NCBI RefSeq assembly: GCF_023101665.1
Contig: NZ_CP082161.1
Location: 7,546,501-7,610,500 of the forward strand
DNA: 64,000 nucleotides
From: Bradyrhizobium sp. 195
Lineage (GTDB): Bacteria; Pseudomonadota; Alphaproteobacteria; Rhizobiales; Xanthobacteraceae
Reading direction: 5' to 3'
In this document: in pieces, positions 10,658 through 20,205 of the stretch
Layout: the number at the start of each line of letters is the position of its first letter
How positions within the stretch are numbered: the stretch's first letter is position 1
Position numbers and translations under genes: made by a program
The notes under the pieces: model-generated
What the model was told of the DNA's origin: nothing
Databases searched by the model: none
The model's input: only the letters and a program-made list of their open reading frames with translations

Positions 10658-11224
10658 CTACCGCACCACGCCCGACGTGAACCCCGCCTTGCGGCGCGGC
10701 GGCTTGATTTCCTTTTTCAGGAAGCAGCGCGCCTCGCGCCCGGTGTAGCCGGGGCGGGCATAGGTGAAGGCGCGGCATTTGTTGTCGGCGGTGCACGCAG
10801 CCTTGCAGGCCTCGACGCCGTCCCCCTCCTTCAATTCGAAATTGCGCAAATCACCGCCGGGGCGATCGATCGACGTCTCCACGCCCTCGACCCGCGGCTC
10901 GATCACGCCGGCGCCGCGCACACCGGAGATGCAGCAACTGCCCGGCACGCGCGTCGGCACGGTGTTCTTCAGCCAGCACACCGCCGAGCCGCCTTCGACG
11001 TCGGGATAGCTGAAGCTCCAGGAGCGGCAGCGGCGATCACGCTCGCACAGCAGCGCGCAATCCTCGGGATCGCCTGAGGCGACCGGCGTGCTGAAATAGT
11101 CGCCGCCGGGCCGATCGAACGCAGTCTGGGCGTGTACGGGCACGCTCGCGCATGCGAGCGCAAGCAGCGTGACACATGCCACGACGCTGGCCATGACGGC
11201 CCCGGTCAGGCGGCCCTTCCACAT
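10658..11224 (-). CDS. Secreted protein with two PAN/Apple-like domains
   Basis: A 188-residue protein with a signal peptide (about residues 1-33, ending VPVHAQ). It contains two similar modules: residues 36-102 and 118-186, each starting (S/A)xDRPGGD and carrying paired cysteines (C56, C60, C66, C83 and C140, C144, C150, C167) in the pattern CxxxCxxxxxCRxWxF / CRAFTYARPGY. This is the PAN domain layout, a disulfide-rich fold for protein or carbohydrate binding outside the cytoplasm. No enzyme domain is present. It appears to be a single gene, convergent with the nucleotidyltransferase gene. Confidence 0.85.
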   Translation of the reverse strand: MWKGRLTGAVMASVVACVTLLALACASVPVHAQTAFDRPGGDYFSTPVASGDPEDCALLCERDRRCRSWSFSYPDVEGGSAVCWLKNTVPTRVPGSCCISGVRGAGVIEPRVEGVETSIDRPGGDLRNFELKEGDGVEACKAACTADNKCRAFTYARPGYTGREARCFLKKEIKPPRRKAGFTSGVVR

Positions 11225-11334
11225 CGGAACAGCTTTCGAGTTATTGACGACGCTCAGGTTTTTTCAGCCGGTCATTTGATCGCCGCAAACCTGTATGGGC
11301 GATGAACGGCTGAAATCCCGACCGGCCTACCGGC

Positions 11335-12705
11335 CTAGAACGCGTAGTCCGCGTAGGCTGGTTCCACCGAGCCCTTCCAGGGGCCGTTGAACTTGTCCAA
11401 CATTTCCTCAGCCGGCGTCCGGCCGGAATCGATGATACGGTCGAGCGGCTCCAGATGCCGCGTTTCGTCGCGGCCGAGCTGGTCGATCCGGCCGCGCCGG
11501 CGCAGGCCCGCATGTGCCAGAACAAGGCATTCCTTGGCGATCTCGAACAGATAACGGTCCTTGATCCGCGACTTGAAGCCGAAGCGCGGCACGTCGTCGC
11601 GCAGCGCCTGGCGCTCGGGTGCGGTCCAGTGCTTCACCAGGTCCCATGCGGCATCGAGCGACACGTCGTCGTAGAGCAGCCCGGCCCAGAACGCCGACAG
11701 CGCCGGCAGCCGGCCCCACGGGCCGCCGTCGGAGCCGCGCATCTCGAGATAGCGCTTGAGGCGCACTTCCGGGAAAATCGTCGAGAGATGGTTGGCCCAA
11801 TCCGACAGCGTCGGACGCTCGCCGGGAAGGTTGTTGTTGCGGCCGTCGAAGAAGGCGCGGAACGAGGAACCCGAGACGTCGATGTAATCCTCGTCGCGCT
11901 TGACGAAATACATCGGCACGTCGAGCGCGTAGTCGACATAGCGCTCAAAGCCCATGCCGTCCTCGAACGCCCACGGCATCATGCCCGCGCGCGCATTGTC
12001 GGTGTCGCGCCAGATCTCGGAGCGGAAGGAGAGGAAGCCGTTCGGCTTGCCTTCGGTGAACGGCGAATTGGCGAACAGCGCGGTCGCGACCGGCTGCAGC
12101 GCGAGCGAGACGCGCAGCTTCTTGACCATGTCCGCTTCGGAGGAGAAGTCGAGATTGGTCTGCACCGTGCAGGTCCGATACATCATGTCGAGGCCGTACT
12201 GGCCGACCTTCGGCATGTAATTGGTCATGATCTTATAGCGGCCCTTGGGCATCACCGGGATGTCGGCGCGCGACCAGGACGGCGTCATGCCAAGGCCGAG
12301 GAAGCCGATGCCGAGCGGGGTCGCGATCTCGCGCACCTGCGCCAGATGCGCCATCAACTCGCCCTGGGTCTGGTGCACGTTCTCGACCGGCGCGCCTGAC
12401 AGCTCGAATTGTCCGCCGGGCTCGAGCGAGATCGCCCCGCCGCCGGTGACGTCATAGAGGCCAATGATGTTGCCCTTCTCCATGATCGGCTCCCAGCCGA
12501 GCAGGAGCTTCATGCCTTCGAGCAGCGCGCCGATGCCGCGCGCGCCTTCATAGGGCACGGGACGGTGGCCTTCGAGCGTGAACGGCGTCTTCTCGTGCTC
12601 GGTGCCCATGCGCCACTCGGACGGCGGCTTGCAGCCCGCCTCGAACCACGCGACGAGCTCTTCGCGCGATTGCAGCGGCGTCATGTCGATCTGGTCTCGC
12701 GCCAT
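11335..12705 (-). CDS. gshA: Glutamate-cysteine ligase
   Basis: Catalyses the ATP-dependent joining of glutamate and cysteine, the first and rate-limiting step of glutathione synthesis, in the cytoplasm. The 456-residue protein belongs to the alphaproteobacterial/plant type. Landmarks are EWRMGTEHEKTPF near residue 35, the GGAISLEPGGQFELSGAP metal/ATP region, and MYRTCTVQTNLDFSSEADM. The gene is followed on the same strand by non-coding sequence only. Its neighbours are a MarR regulator upstream on the same strand and a glutathione S-transferase beyond that, so three glutathione-related genes are grouped. Confidence 0.96.
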   Translation of the reverse strand: MARDQIDMTPLQSREELVAWFEAGCKPPSEWRMGTEHEKTPFTLEGHRPVPYEGARGIGALLEGMKLLLGWEPIMEKGNIIGLYDVTGGGAISLEPGGQFELSGAPVENVHQTQGELMAHLAQVREIATPLGIGFLGLGMTPSWSRADIPVMPKGRYKIMTNYMPKVGQYGLDMMYRTCTVQTNLDFSSEADMVKKLRVSLALQPVATALFANSPFTEGKPNGFLSFRSEIWRDTDNARAGMMPWAFEDGMGFERYVDYALDVPMYFVKRDEDYIDVSGSSFRAFFDGRNNNLPGERPTLSDWANHLSTIFPEVRLKRYLEMRGSDGGPWGRLPALSAFWAGLLYDDVSLDAAWDLVKHWTAPERQALRDDVPRFGFKSRIKDRYLFEIAKECLVLAHAGLRRRGRIDQLGRDETRHLEPLDRIIDSGRTPAEEMLDKFNGPWKGSVEPAYADYAF

Positions 12706-12805
12706 ATCAAACTCTAATCAAAAGGGCGCTTCGATCGAAGGCGCGCGGGTGGCGGGGATCGTCCGCGAACCACCGGGGGCGCGGACGTGCTGGTTTGCCG
12801 CGCGG

Positions 12806-13303
12806 TCATCGCGACGGCGTGCTTTCGTTGACGTTGGCGACGGGCGGCAGTTTCATCTCGCCGCACGAGCAGCCCAGGCGGTCGAGCAGACCGCTGAGCT
12901 TGACGGCATCGGCATCGGACAGTTTCGAACCGACATATTTCTCGATCGCAGCCGAATAGGCGCTCCACATCCGCTTCTGCAACTCGCGGCCGGCTTCCGT
13001 GATCTCGACGAACTGGCCGCGCTTGTCGATCTTGCACTCGCGCCGCGAGGCGAGGCCCTCGTCGACCAGGCGGTCGATCAGGCGCGAGGTGGAATATTGC
13101 GGGATCAGCATCTGCCGCTCGAGCTCGACCGGCCGCAGCTCGCCCGACGGCGCCCGCGACAATTCGAGCAGCGCGTCGTACCATGCCAGCGGCGGGAACC
13201 CCGCCTTCTTCAAATCCTGCTCGACGCAATCGAGCACGCGGCTCTGCACCCGCATCAGGCGGATCCAGGCGGAAGTCGCCTCGGTCGATGGTTTGCGTTT
13301 CAT
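12806..13303 (-). CDS. MarR family transcriptional regulator
   Basis: A 165-residue winged-helix regulator: LLELSRAPSGELRPVELERQMLIPQYSTSRLIDRLVDEGLASRRE covers the DNA-recognition helix and start of the wing. The ATG at 13303 is preferred over the in-frame TTG at 13315. The C-terminal half has a CSCGEM motif (Leu-Gly-Cys-Ser-Cys-Gly), unusual for MarR and possibly thiol- or metal-sensing; this is an inference. It is divergent from the glutathione S-transferase gene, with a perfect 18-base palindrome between them, so auto-repression and control of the transferase are likely. Confidence 0.9.
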   Translation of the reverse strand: MKRKPSTEATSAWIRLMRVQSRVLDCVEQDLKKAGFPPLAWYDALLELSRAPSGELRPVELERQMLIPQYSTSRLIDRLVDEGLASRRECKIDKRGQFVEITEAGRELQKRMWSAYSAAIEKYVGSKLSDADAVKLSGLLDRLGCSCGEMKLPPVANVNESTPSR

Positions 13304-13340
13304 GGTCCCGCTCAAGCTCGTCGCCCGTCTCTTACCTCAT

Positions 13341-13358
13341 TTGATGCAGCTGCATCAA
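13341..13358. promoter_or_regulatory. Perfect 18-base palindrome, likely MarR operator
   Basis: TTGATGCAGCTGCATCAA reads identically on both strands and lies 38 bases before the MarR start and 72 bases before the transferase start. MarR proteins bind palindromes of about this size. It abuts the candidate -35 box at 13361, so bound protein would block that promoter. Confidence 0.75.
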
Positions 13359-13360
13359 TC

Positions 13361-13388
13361 TTGACTATTCCAAGCAGGTGCATGTAAT
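13361..13388 (+). promoter_or_regulatory. Candidate sigma-70 promoter of the glutathione S-transferase gene
   Basis: TTGACT (13361-13366), a 16-base spacer and TGTAAT (13383-13388), about 40 bases before the start codon. It starts two bases after the MarR-type palindrome. Base matches are good but this is unverified. Confidence 0.5.
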
Positions 13389-13429
13389 CGCTGTTTCGGC
13401 CGAACCAAGCTTCAAGAGAAGGAAATTCC

Positions 13430-14044
13430 ATGAAACTGTATTATTCGCCCGGTGCCTGCTCGCTGTCCCCCCACATCGCGCTCCTGGAAGCCGGCCTGCC
13501 CTATGAATTGGTCAAGGTCGATATCCGGGCCAAGAAGCTCGAAAATGGTGAGGATTATCTGAAGCTGAACCCCAAGGGCCAGGTCCCTGCGCTGGGCCTC
13601 GACAGCGGCGAGATCGTGACCGAAGGCCCGGTGATTGTCCAGATGATCGCCGATCAGGCATCGGCTAAGGCGCTGGCGCCGGCCCACGGCAGTTCCGAGC
13701 GCTACAAGCTGCTGGAGTGGCTGAATTTCCTCACGTCCGAGGTGCACAAGAACTTTGGGCCGATGTTCGCGCCGGCCCTGAACGACGAGGCCAAGGCCTT
13801 CTTCAGGGACCGCGTCATGGGCAAGCTGACATATATCGACGGCCAGCTCGCCGGCCGCGACTACCTCATGGGCCAGCAGTTCACGGTGGCCGACGGCTAT
13901 CTGTTCACGATGCTGACCTGGGCCGACCGGATGAAGTTCGACCTCTCGGCGATGCCGAACCTTGCTGCCTACAAGGCCCGCGTCGCGGCCCGGCCGCAGG
14001 TGCAGGAAGCGCTAGAGAAGGAAGGGCTCGCGCAGGCGAAGTGA
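13430..14044 (+). CDS. Glutathione S-transferase (beta-like)
   Basis: A 204-residue cytosolic transferase that conjugates glutathione to electrophiles. The N-terminal thioredoxin-fold domain starts MKLYYSPGACSLSPHIAL, with the Cys10 typical of bacterial beta-class enzymes next to Ser11, and continues to the glutathione-binding PKGQVPAL and EGPVIVQMI. The helical C-terminal domain contains QQFTVADGYLFTML. It is divergent from a MarR regulator across a palindrome, suggesting induction by xenobiotics or oxidised lipids. The GGAAATTCC just upstream offers a weak ribosome site. Confidence 0.95.
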   Translation: MKLYYSPGACSLSPHIALLEAGLPYELVKVDIRAKKLENGEDYLKLNPKGQVPALGLDSGEIVTEGPVIVQMIADQASAKALAPAHGSSERYKLLEWLNFLTSEVHKNFGPMFAPALNDEAKAFFRDRVMGKLTYIDGQLAGRDYLMGQQFTVADGYLFTMLTWADRMKFDLSAMPNLAAYKARVAARPQVQEALEKEGLAQAK

Positions 14045-14053
14045 TTATTCTTC

Positions 14054-14167
14054 GTCGTTCCGGGGCGCCGCGACGCGGCGAACCCGGAACCTCGCAGTTG
14101 TTGCACGACCGGGCGAAGCCGATCGAGATTCCGGATCAGTCCGCGTTGCGGACTGTCCGGAATGACG
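14054..14167. repeat. Palindromic intergenic element (CGTTCCGGG...CCGGAATGACG)
   Basis: Complementary ends (CGTCGTTCCGG and CCGGAATGACG) with internal hairpins such as GCCGCGACGCGGC and AGTCCGCGTTGCGGACT. It fills the gap between the convergent transferase and fadJ-like genes and could act as a two-way terminator; that role is an inference. Confidence 0.65.
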
Positions 14168-14174
14168 AGTTGCG

Positions 14175-16388
14175 TCAGGCCGCCGCCTTCTTCGGCGCGA
14201 AGCGGCCGTAGAAGGTCTCGCCCTTTGCCGCCATCTCCTCCAGCAGCTTCGGCGGCGTGAAGCGCGAGCCGTACTTCGCCTCCAGCTTGTGGCAGAGCTC
14301 GACGAACTTCTTGGTGCCCATGAAGTCGATGTAGGACAGCGTGCCGCCGGTGAACGGCGCGAAGCCGAAGCCGAGGATGGAGCCGACATCCGCCTCGCGC
14401 GGATCGGTGATGACGTGGTCCTCGACCGTGCGCGCGGCTTCCACCGCCTGCACCACCAGGAAGCGTTGCTTCAGCTCCTCGACGTCGAGCGTATCAGGAT
14501 CGAGCTGCTTCGGCTGTAAAGCCGAGAGACCCGGCCACAGGCTCTTCTGGCCCTTGCCCTTCTCGGGATAGTCGTAGAAGCCCTTGCTGTTCTTGCGCCC
14601 CAGGCGGCCCTGCTTCTCGACCATCTCCACCATCAGCTTCTTCTGATCGGGGTTGATGGCGTTGGGGCCGAGATCGGCTTCCGTCGCCTTCATGATCTTG
14701 AGGCCGAGGTCGAGCGCCACTTCATCCGAGAGCGAGAGCGGGCCGACCGGCATGCCGGCCATCTTGGCGCAGTTCTCGATCATCGCCGGCGGGATGCCTT
14801 CGAGGAACATCTCGTTGCCCTCGGCGACGTAGCGGCCGACGCAGCGATTGGCGAAGAAGCCTCTGGAGTCGTTGACGACGATCGGCGTCTTGCCGATCTG
14901 CCGGACGTAGTCGAGCGCGGTCGCGAGCGCGACGTCGCCGGTGTTCTTGCCCTTGATGATCTCGACCAGCATCATCTTCTCGACCGGCGAGAAGAAGTGA
15001 ATGCCGACGAACTTGCCCTGATCCTTGAAGCTCTCGGCCAGCGAAGTGATCGGCAGCGTCGAGGTGTTGGACGCGAAGATCACGTCCGGCTTCAGATATT
15101 GCTGCGCCTTGGCAAAGGTCTCGGCCTTGACCTTGCGGTCCTCGAACACGGCCTCGATGACGAGATCGACGTCCTTCAGCGCGGCATAGTCCGCCGTCGG
15201 GGTGATGCGCGCGAGCAGCGCTTCGGCATCCGCGGGCTTGGCGCGGCCCTTCTTGATCTGATCCTCGATCACCTTCTGCGCATGCGCCTTGCCCTTGTCG
15301 GCGCTCTCCTGGTCGCGGTCGATCAGGACGACGTCGAGACCGGCACGGGCCGAGACGTAGCCGACGCTCGCGCCCATGAAGCCGGCGCCGATCACTGCGA
15401 TCTTCTTCGCTTTGGTCGGCGGCACGTCCTTCGGGCGGCGCGCGCCCTTGTTGAGCTCCTGCATCGACAGGAACAGGCTGCGGATCATCGCAGCGGCTTC
15501 CTTCGAGCGCAGCACCGAGGTGAAGTAGCGCGACTCCACGCGAAGCGCGGCGTCGATCGGCAGCTGCAGGCCTTCATAGACGCAGCTCATGATCGCGCGC
15601 GCGGCCGGATAATTGTCGTAGGTCTCGCGGCGATAGATCGCGTTGCCGGCCGGGAACATCATCATGCCGGCCTTGGAGAACACCGGGCCGCCGGGCAGCT
15701 TGAAGCCCTTCTCGTCCCAGGGCGCGACCGCCTTGCCGCCGCCCTTGATCCAATCCTTCGCGGCCTTGATGAGATCAGCGGCCGGCACGATGGCGTGGAT
15801 CAGGTTCAGCGCCTTGGCCTTGTCGACGGTGACCGGATCGCCCTTGAGCAGGATCGTCATCGCGTCCTGCGGCGGCACCAGGCGCGGCACGCGCTGCGTG
15901 CCGCCGGCGCCGGGGAACAGACCGACCTTGACCTCGGGCAGGCCGAGGCGGGTCTTGGGATTCTCCGCGGCGACACGATAGTGACAGCACAGCGTGATCT
16001 CGAAACCGCCGCCGAGCGCAAGGCCGTTGATCGCGGCCGCCCACGGCTTGCCTGACGTTTCGATCGAACGCAGCACCTGCGAGAAGCGCCGGCTCTGGTC
16101 GAACAGCATCTGGTTCGCGGCCGTCTCGCCCTGCTCCCCAAAGACTTTCGCATAGGCCTGGTTCATGCCTTCGAGCATCGACAGATCGGCCCCGGCGCAG
16201 AAGGCTTCCTTGGCGGAGGTAATGACGACACCCTTCACCGCGGCATCCGCCGTGGTCGCCTTGACGATCGCGTCGAGCTCGCTGGTCGAGGTCTCGTCGA
16301 GCACGTTCATCGAACGGCCCGGGATGTCCCAGGTAACGAGCGCGATGCCGTCTGCGTCGGTCTCAACCCTGAAGTTCTTGTACGACAT
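14175..16388 (-). CDS. fadJ: Multifunctional enoyl-CoA hydratase / 3-hydroxyacyl-CoA dehydrogenase
   Basis: Catalyses the second and third steps of beta-oxidation. The 737 residues have an N-terminal crotonase domain (to about residue 290) with both catalytic glutamates, Glu130 in LGGGFE and Glu152 in [18 protein letters not shown]. The NAD-binding Rossmann domain starts at residue 330 ([14 protein letters not shown]), and the dehydrogenase His sits in [17 protein letters not shown]. The start at 16388 follows a GGAG ribosome site. It is the third gene of the operon acyl-CoA dehydrogenase-thiolase-fadJ. A palindromic repeat lies between it and the thiolase gene. Confidence 0.95.
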   Translation of the reverse strand: MSYKNFRVETDADGIALVTWDIPGRSMNVLDETSTSELDAIVKATTADAAVKGVVITSAKEAFCAGADLSMLEGMNQAYAKVFGEQGETAANQMLFDQSRRFSQVLRSIETSGKPWAAAINGLALGGGFEITLCCHYRVAAENPKTRLGLPEVKVGLFPGAGGTQRVPRLVPPQDAMTILLKGDPVTVDKAKALNLIHAIVPAADLIKAAKDWIKGGGKAVAPWDEKGFKLPGGPVFSKAGMMMFPAGNAIYRRETYDNYPAARAIMSCVYEGLQLPIDAALRVESRYFTSVLRSKEAAAMIRSLFLSMQELNKGARRPKDVPPTKAKKIAVIGAGFMGASVGYVSARAGLDVVLIDRDQESADKGKAHAQKVIEDQIKKGRAKPADAEALLARITPTADYAALKDVDLVIEAVFEDRKVKAETFAKAQQYLKPDVIFASNTSTLPITSLAESFKDQGKFVGIHFFSPVEKMMLVEIIKGKNTGDVALATALDYVRQIGKTPIVVNDSRGFFANRCVGRYVAEGNEMFLEGIPPAMIENCAKMAGMPVGPLSLSDEVALDLGLKIMKATEADLGPNAINPDQKKLMVEMVEKQGRLGRKNSKGFYDYPEKGKGQKSLWPGLSALQPKQLDPDTLDVEELKQRFLVVQAVEAARTVEDHVITDPREADVGSILGFGFAPFTGGTLSYIDFMGTKKFVELCHKLEAKYGSRFTPPKLLEEMAAKGETFYGRFAPKKAAA

Positions 16389-16445
16389 GTTGGTTGCTCC
16401 TCGGTGCCGCAGCCGATGCCAGGCGCGGCGGTTGATCTGGATTTC

Positions 16446-16530
16446 GTAGGGGGGATTAGCCGAAGGCGTAATCCACCAGTCCACGGCGAAAGAAGTGGTG
16501 GGTTACGCCTTCGGCTAACCCACCCTACGG
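16446..16530. repeat. Long inverted repeat inside the beta-oxidation operon
   Basis: The arm GTAGGGGGGATTAGCCGAAG (from 16446) is inverted as CTTCGGCTAACCCACCCTAC (to 16529), giving a long, nearly perfect hairpin in RNA. It starts three bases after the thiolase stop and lies before the fadJ start, so both transcripts would contain it. It belongs to the GTAGGGTGGG-ended repeat class also at 10431 and 43392, with a different core. Confidence 0.8.
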
Positions 16531-16532
16531 AC

Positions 16533-17741
16533 CTACACCCGCTCGATGATGGTCGCGGTGCCCATGCCACCGCCGATGCACAGCGTGACGAGAGCGGTGG
16601 ACTTGTTGGTGCGCTCGAGCTCGTCGAGCACGGTGCCGAGGATCATCGCACCGGTGGCACCAAGCGGATGGCCGAGCGCGATCGCGCCGCCATTGACGTT
16701 GATCTTGGCGTTGTCGATGTCGAAGGCCTGGATGTAGCGCAGCACGACCGAGGCGAAGGCCTCGTTGAGCTCGAACAGGTCGATGTCCGACTTCTTCATG
16801 CCGGAACGTGCGAACAGCTTCTCGGTGACGTCGACCGGACCGGTCAGCATCATCGCCGGCTCGGAGCCGACATTGGCAAAGGCGCGGATCTTTGCTCGCG
16901 GCTTCAAGCCGTATTTCGCAGCCGCCTCCTTGCTGCCGAGCAGCACGGCGCCGGCGCCATCGACGATGCCCGACGAGTTGCCGGCATGGTGCACGTAATT
17001 GACGCGCTCGATCTCGGGGTGCGACTGCAATGCGACACCGTCAAAGCCGCCCATCTGCGCCATCATCGTGAATGACGGCTGCAGCTGCGCCAGCGACTGC
17101 ATCGTCGTCGAGGGACGCATGTGCTCGTCCTTGACGAGGATGGTGAGGCCGTTGATGTCCTTCACCGGCACGATCGACTTGTCGAAACGGCCTTCCTCCC
17201 AGGACTTCGCCGCACGCTGCTGGCTCTGCACCGCGTAAGCATCGACGTCATCGCGCGAGAAGCCGTACTTGGTCGCGATCAGGTCGGCCGACACGCCCTG
17301 CGGCATGAAATAGGCCGGCACCGCCATCGAGGGGTCCATCGGCCAGGCGCCGCCGGAGGCGCCGATGCCGACGCGGCTCATGGATTCGGCGCCGCCGCCG
17401 ATCACCAGCTCATGCTGGCCGCTCATCACCTGCGCGGCGGCAAAGTTCACGGCATCGAGGCCGGAGGCGCAGAAGCGGCTGATCTGCACACCGGGAACGG
17501 CTTCGCCGAGACCGGCTTTCAGCGCGGCGAAGCGCGCGATGTCGGAGCCGGCCTCGCCGACCGGATCGACCACGCCGAGCACGACGTCGTCGACGGAATC
17601 CTCAGGGAGGTTGTTGCGATCCTTCAGCGCCTTCAGCGGCACGGTCGCGAGCGCGAGCGCCGTGACTTCGTGCAGTGCGCCGTCGGCCTTGCCGCGGCCA
17701 CGCGGGGTTCGGACGTGATCGTAGATATAGGCATCTGCCAT
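16533..17741 (-). CDS. fadA: Acetyl-CoA C-acyltransferase (thiolase)
   Basis: Thiolytic cleavage of 3-ketoacyl-CoA, the last step of the beta-oxidation cycle. The 402 residues carry the whole active site: nucleophile Cys91 in [12 protein letters not shown], His358 in [11 protein letters not shown], and Cys388 in [11 protein letters not shown]. The operon context (acyl-CoA dehydrogenase upstream, hydratase/dehydrogenase downstream) points to degradative rather than biosynthetic thiolase. It lies 72 bases after the dehydrogenase stop. Confidence 0.95.
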   Translation of the reverse strand: MADAYIYDHVRTPRGRGKADGALHEVTALALATVPLKALKDRNNLPEDSVDDVVLGVVDPVGEAGSDIARFAALKAGLGEAVPGVQISRFCASGLDAVNFAAAQVMSGQHELVIGGGAESMSRVGIGASGGAWPMDPSMAVPAYFMPQGVSADLIATKYGFSRDDVDAYAVQSQQRAAKSWEEGRFDKSIVPVKDINGLTILVKDEHMRPSTTMQSLAQLQPSFTMMAQMGGFDGVALQSHPEIERVNYVHHAGNSSGIVDGAGAVLLGSKEAAAKYGLKPRAKIRAFANVGSEPAMMLTGPVDVTEKLFARSGMKKSDIDLFELNEAFASVVLRYIQAFDIDNAKINVNGGAIALGHPLGATGAMILGTVLDELERTNKSTALVTLCIGGGMGTATIIERV

Positions 17742-17813
17742 GGGAGCCTCCTGATTGCAGTTATTGTCGCGGCGACCGCTGCGCGGTCGCGATCTCCAGT
17801 GAAGCGGAAAGCC

Positions 17814-19604
17814 TCAGAACGCTTCCGCCGGCAATTCCATGATGGTGGCGCAGCCGGCCTGGATGCGCGCGAGATTGGCGGCGGTCTCCGGCAGCATCCG
17901 CTCCATGAAGAAACGGCCGGTGACGAGCTTGGTCGAGAGATAGGGCGTCGCCCCGCTCTCGGCAATCTTGGCATTCGTCACCTTCGCCATCTTCGCCCAC
18001 ATGTAGCCCAGCGCGACAAAGCCGAAGAGGTGCAGGTAATCGGTTGCGGCGGCGCCGGCATTATCAGGCTTCGCCATCGCGTTCTGCATCAGCCAGGTCG
18101 TGGCCTGCTGGAGATGGCCGAGTGAAGCCGAAAGCGGGGTGATGAAGGGCTTCAGCGCCTCGTCGCCGCCGTTCTCCTTGGCGAAGGCCATGACCTCGCC
18201 GAAGAACGCCATGATGGCGCGGCCGCCGTCGCGCGGCAGCTTGCGGCCGACGAGGTCCAGCGCCTGGATGCCGTTGGCCCCTTCATAGATCATCGCGATG
18301 CGCGCATCGCGCACGAACTGCTCCATGCCCTGTTCGGCAATATAGCCGTGGCCGCCATACATCTGCTGCGCCTGCACCGCGTTGGCAAAGCCGTAGTCGG
18401 TGAGGAAGCCCTTCAGCACTGGGGTCATCAGGCCCATGTGATCGTCGGCGGCCTGACGGTCCTTCGGATCCTCGGAGCGATGAGCGACGTCGCTCTTCAG
18501 CGCGGTCCACATCACGAAGGCACGCGCGGCCTCGTTGAAGGCGCGGATCGAGAGCAGCGTGCGGCGCACGTCGGGATGCACGATGATCGGGTCGGCCTGC
18601 TTGTCCGGCGCCTTGGCGCCGGTGAGCGCGCGGCCCTGGATGCGCTCGCGGGCGTAGGCGACTGCGTTCTGATAGGCGACCTCGGACTGCGCGAGGCCCT
18701 GCACGGCGACGCCGAGCCTGGCCTCGTTCATCATCACGAACATGCCCTGCATGCCCTTGTTCTCTTCGCCGATCAGCCAGCCGGTGGCGTTGTCGTAGTT
18801 CATCACGCAGGTGGAATTGCCGTGGATGCCCATCTTGTGCTCGATCGAGCCGCAGACGACGCCGTTGCGCGCGCCCACCGAACCGTCCGCGTTCACCAGG
18901 AACTTCGGCACCACAAACAGCGACACGCCCTTGATGCCGGCCGGCGCGCCCTCGATGCGGGCGAGCACGAGGTGGATGATGTTGGGGGCAAGATCATGCT
19001 CACCGGCCGAGATGAAGATCTTGGTGCCCGTGATCTTGAAGCTGCCGTCGGCCTGGCGCACCGCCTTGGTGCGCAGCATGCCGAGATCGGTGCCGCAATG
19101 CGGCTCGGTCAGGTTCATGGTGCCGGTCCATTCGCCCGCCACCATCTTCGGCACGTAGGTCTGCTTCTGCTCGGGCGAGCCATGAACGATCAGCGCGGCG
19201 GTCGCGCCCATGGTGAGGCCGCCATACATCGAGAACGCCATGTTGGCGGAGATCTGGAATTCATTGACGGCCTGGCTCAGCGTCACCGGCAGCCCCTGGC
19301 CGCCGAACTCGGTCGGCGCCGACAGACCGAGCCAGCCGCCCTCGGCGACTTGCTTGAAGGCGTCCTTGAAACCCTTCGGCGTGGTGACGCTGCCGTCATC
19401 GGCACGCTTGCAGCCTTCGAGATCGCCGACGCGGTTGAGCGGCTGCAGCACCTCTTCCGCGAGCTTGGCGGCTTCGCCGAGGATGGCTTCGCGCACATCG
19501 CTCGATGCATCGGAGAAGCCGGCGAGATTGTCGTAGCGGTCGATCTGGAAGACGTCGTTGAGCAGGAAGTTTACGTCTTCGACGGGGGCTTTGTAGATCG
19601 GCAT
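17814..19604 (-). CDS. Acyl-CoA dehydrogenase (long form with C-terminal domain)
   Basis: A FAD enzyme that introduces the trans-2 double bond into acyl-CoA, first step of beta-oxidation. The 596-residue length is the long form with an extra C-terminal helical domain, often called FadE2-like. Landmarks are NLTEPHCGTDLGMLRTKA, the FAD region KIFISAGEHDLAPNIIHLVLAR, GHGYIAEQGMEQFVRDARIAMIYEGANGIQALDL, in which the Glu of IYEGANG is the expected catalytic base. First gene of the three-gene beta-oxidation operon. No regulator is adjacent. Confidence 0.94.
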   Translation of the reverse strand: MPIYKAPVEDVNFLLNDVFQIDRYDNLAGFSDASSDVREAILGEAAKLAEEVLQPLNRVGDLEGCKRADDGSVTTPKGFKDAFKQVAEGGWLGLSAPTEFGGQGLPVTLSQAVNEFQISANMAFSMYGGLTMGATAALIVHGSPEQKQTYVPKMVAGEWTGTMNLTEPHCGTDLGMLRTKAVRQADGSFKITGTKIFISAGEHDLAPNIIHLVLARIEGAPAGIKGVSLFVVPKFLVNADGSVGARNGVVCGSIEHKMGIHGNSTCVMNYDNATGWLIGEENKGMQGMFVMMNEARLGVAVQGLAQSEVAYQNAVAYARERIQGRALTGAKAPDKQADPIIVHPDVRRTLLSIRAFNEAARAFVMWTALKSDVAHRSEDPKDRQAADDHMGLMTPVLKGFLTDYGFANAVQAQQMYGGHGYIAEQGMEQFVRDARIAMIYEGANGIQALDLVGRKLPRDGGRAIMAFFGEVMAFAKENGGDEALKPFITPLSASLGHLQQATTWLMQNAMAKPDNAGAAATDYLHLFGFVALGYMWAKMAKVTNAKIAESGATPYLSTKLVTGRFFMERMLPETAANLARIQAGCATIMELPAEAF

Positions 19605-19688
19605 GGTGGTCTCCCGGCATGGGGCTTGAAGTGATGAGGCGCAGCCTTTGCCCGCGAGCTTAGCGGGTTCGGCAACCTCAGGGCAGGG

Positions 19689-20084
19689 TCATGATTGGGC
19701 GGCAAGCTGCTCCGCCATCAGGCGGTGCAGCATGTTGATCGCCTTGAGTGGACGCACCATCACCTTGAAATGGGTGATGCGTCCCTCGGCATCGAAGCTG
19801 ATGATGTCGACGCCGTTGATCTCGATGCCGTCGATGACATTCTTGAATTCGAGCACCGCACCAGTGTCACTGCGCCATTCACCGACGTAGGTGAAGCCGG
19901 GGCCGCCGAGCACCTTCTCGGCGCTGGAGAGGTATTTGAAGGTGATGTCGCGGCCACGCTGCGGCGAATGCACGACCGGGCTTTCGAACACGGCATCGGG
20001 GTGCAGCAGATCCCAGAGCGCGGCGCGGGCTTGAGCGCGGTCATGGGACTTCATGTAGGCGTACCAGGAATCGAGGCCGGTCAT
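19689..20084 (-). CDS. NTF2-like / SnoaL-like fold protein
   Basis: A 131-residue single-domain protein with the cone-shaped NTF2-like pattern: WYAYMKSHDRAQARAALWDLLHPDAVFESPVV, then GRDITFKYLSSAEKVLGG and a run of beta strands to ITHFKVMVRPLKAI. Such proteins can be small enzymes, ligand binders or assembly partners; no catalytic residues can be assigned here. The ATG at 20084 is preferred because the open frame upstream runs through a repeated intergenic motif. It is divergent from a PadR regulator and may be its target. Confidence 0.8.
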   Translation of the reverse strand: MTGLDSWYAYMKSHDRAQARAALWDLLHPDAVFESPVVHSPQRGRDITFKYLSSAEKVLGGPGFTYVGEWRSDTGAVLEFKNVIDGIEINGVDIISFDAEGRITHFKVMVRPLKAINMLHRLMAEQLAAQS

Positions 20085-20119
20085 TCTCAGGTGCCTCCCT
20101 AGGGCAAGGGCAAAAAGTG

Positions 20120-20145
20120 CGAAAACAACCCCATGCACAGTAGCG
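20120..20145. repeat. Dispersed motif containing AACAACCCCATGCACAGTAG
   Basis: The 20-base core is identical to the one at 47231-47250; here it is flanked by CGAA upstream. It sits 36 bases before the NTF2-like gene. No coding sense on either strand. Confidence 0.7.
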
Positions 20146-20205
20146 AGGAGGTTGATTTCGCTGGATTTTTCAGTCGGACCTGTGACCGGCCCGCAAGCTG
20201 CCCCA

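Noticed and set aside
10402..10796. Minus-strand open frames over the tandem repeat
   Set aside because: They come from the repeated palindrome and the shadow of neighbouring genes; products repeat themselves and have no domain.
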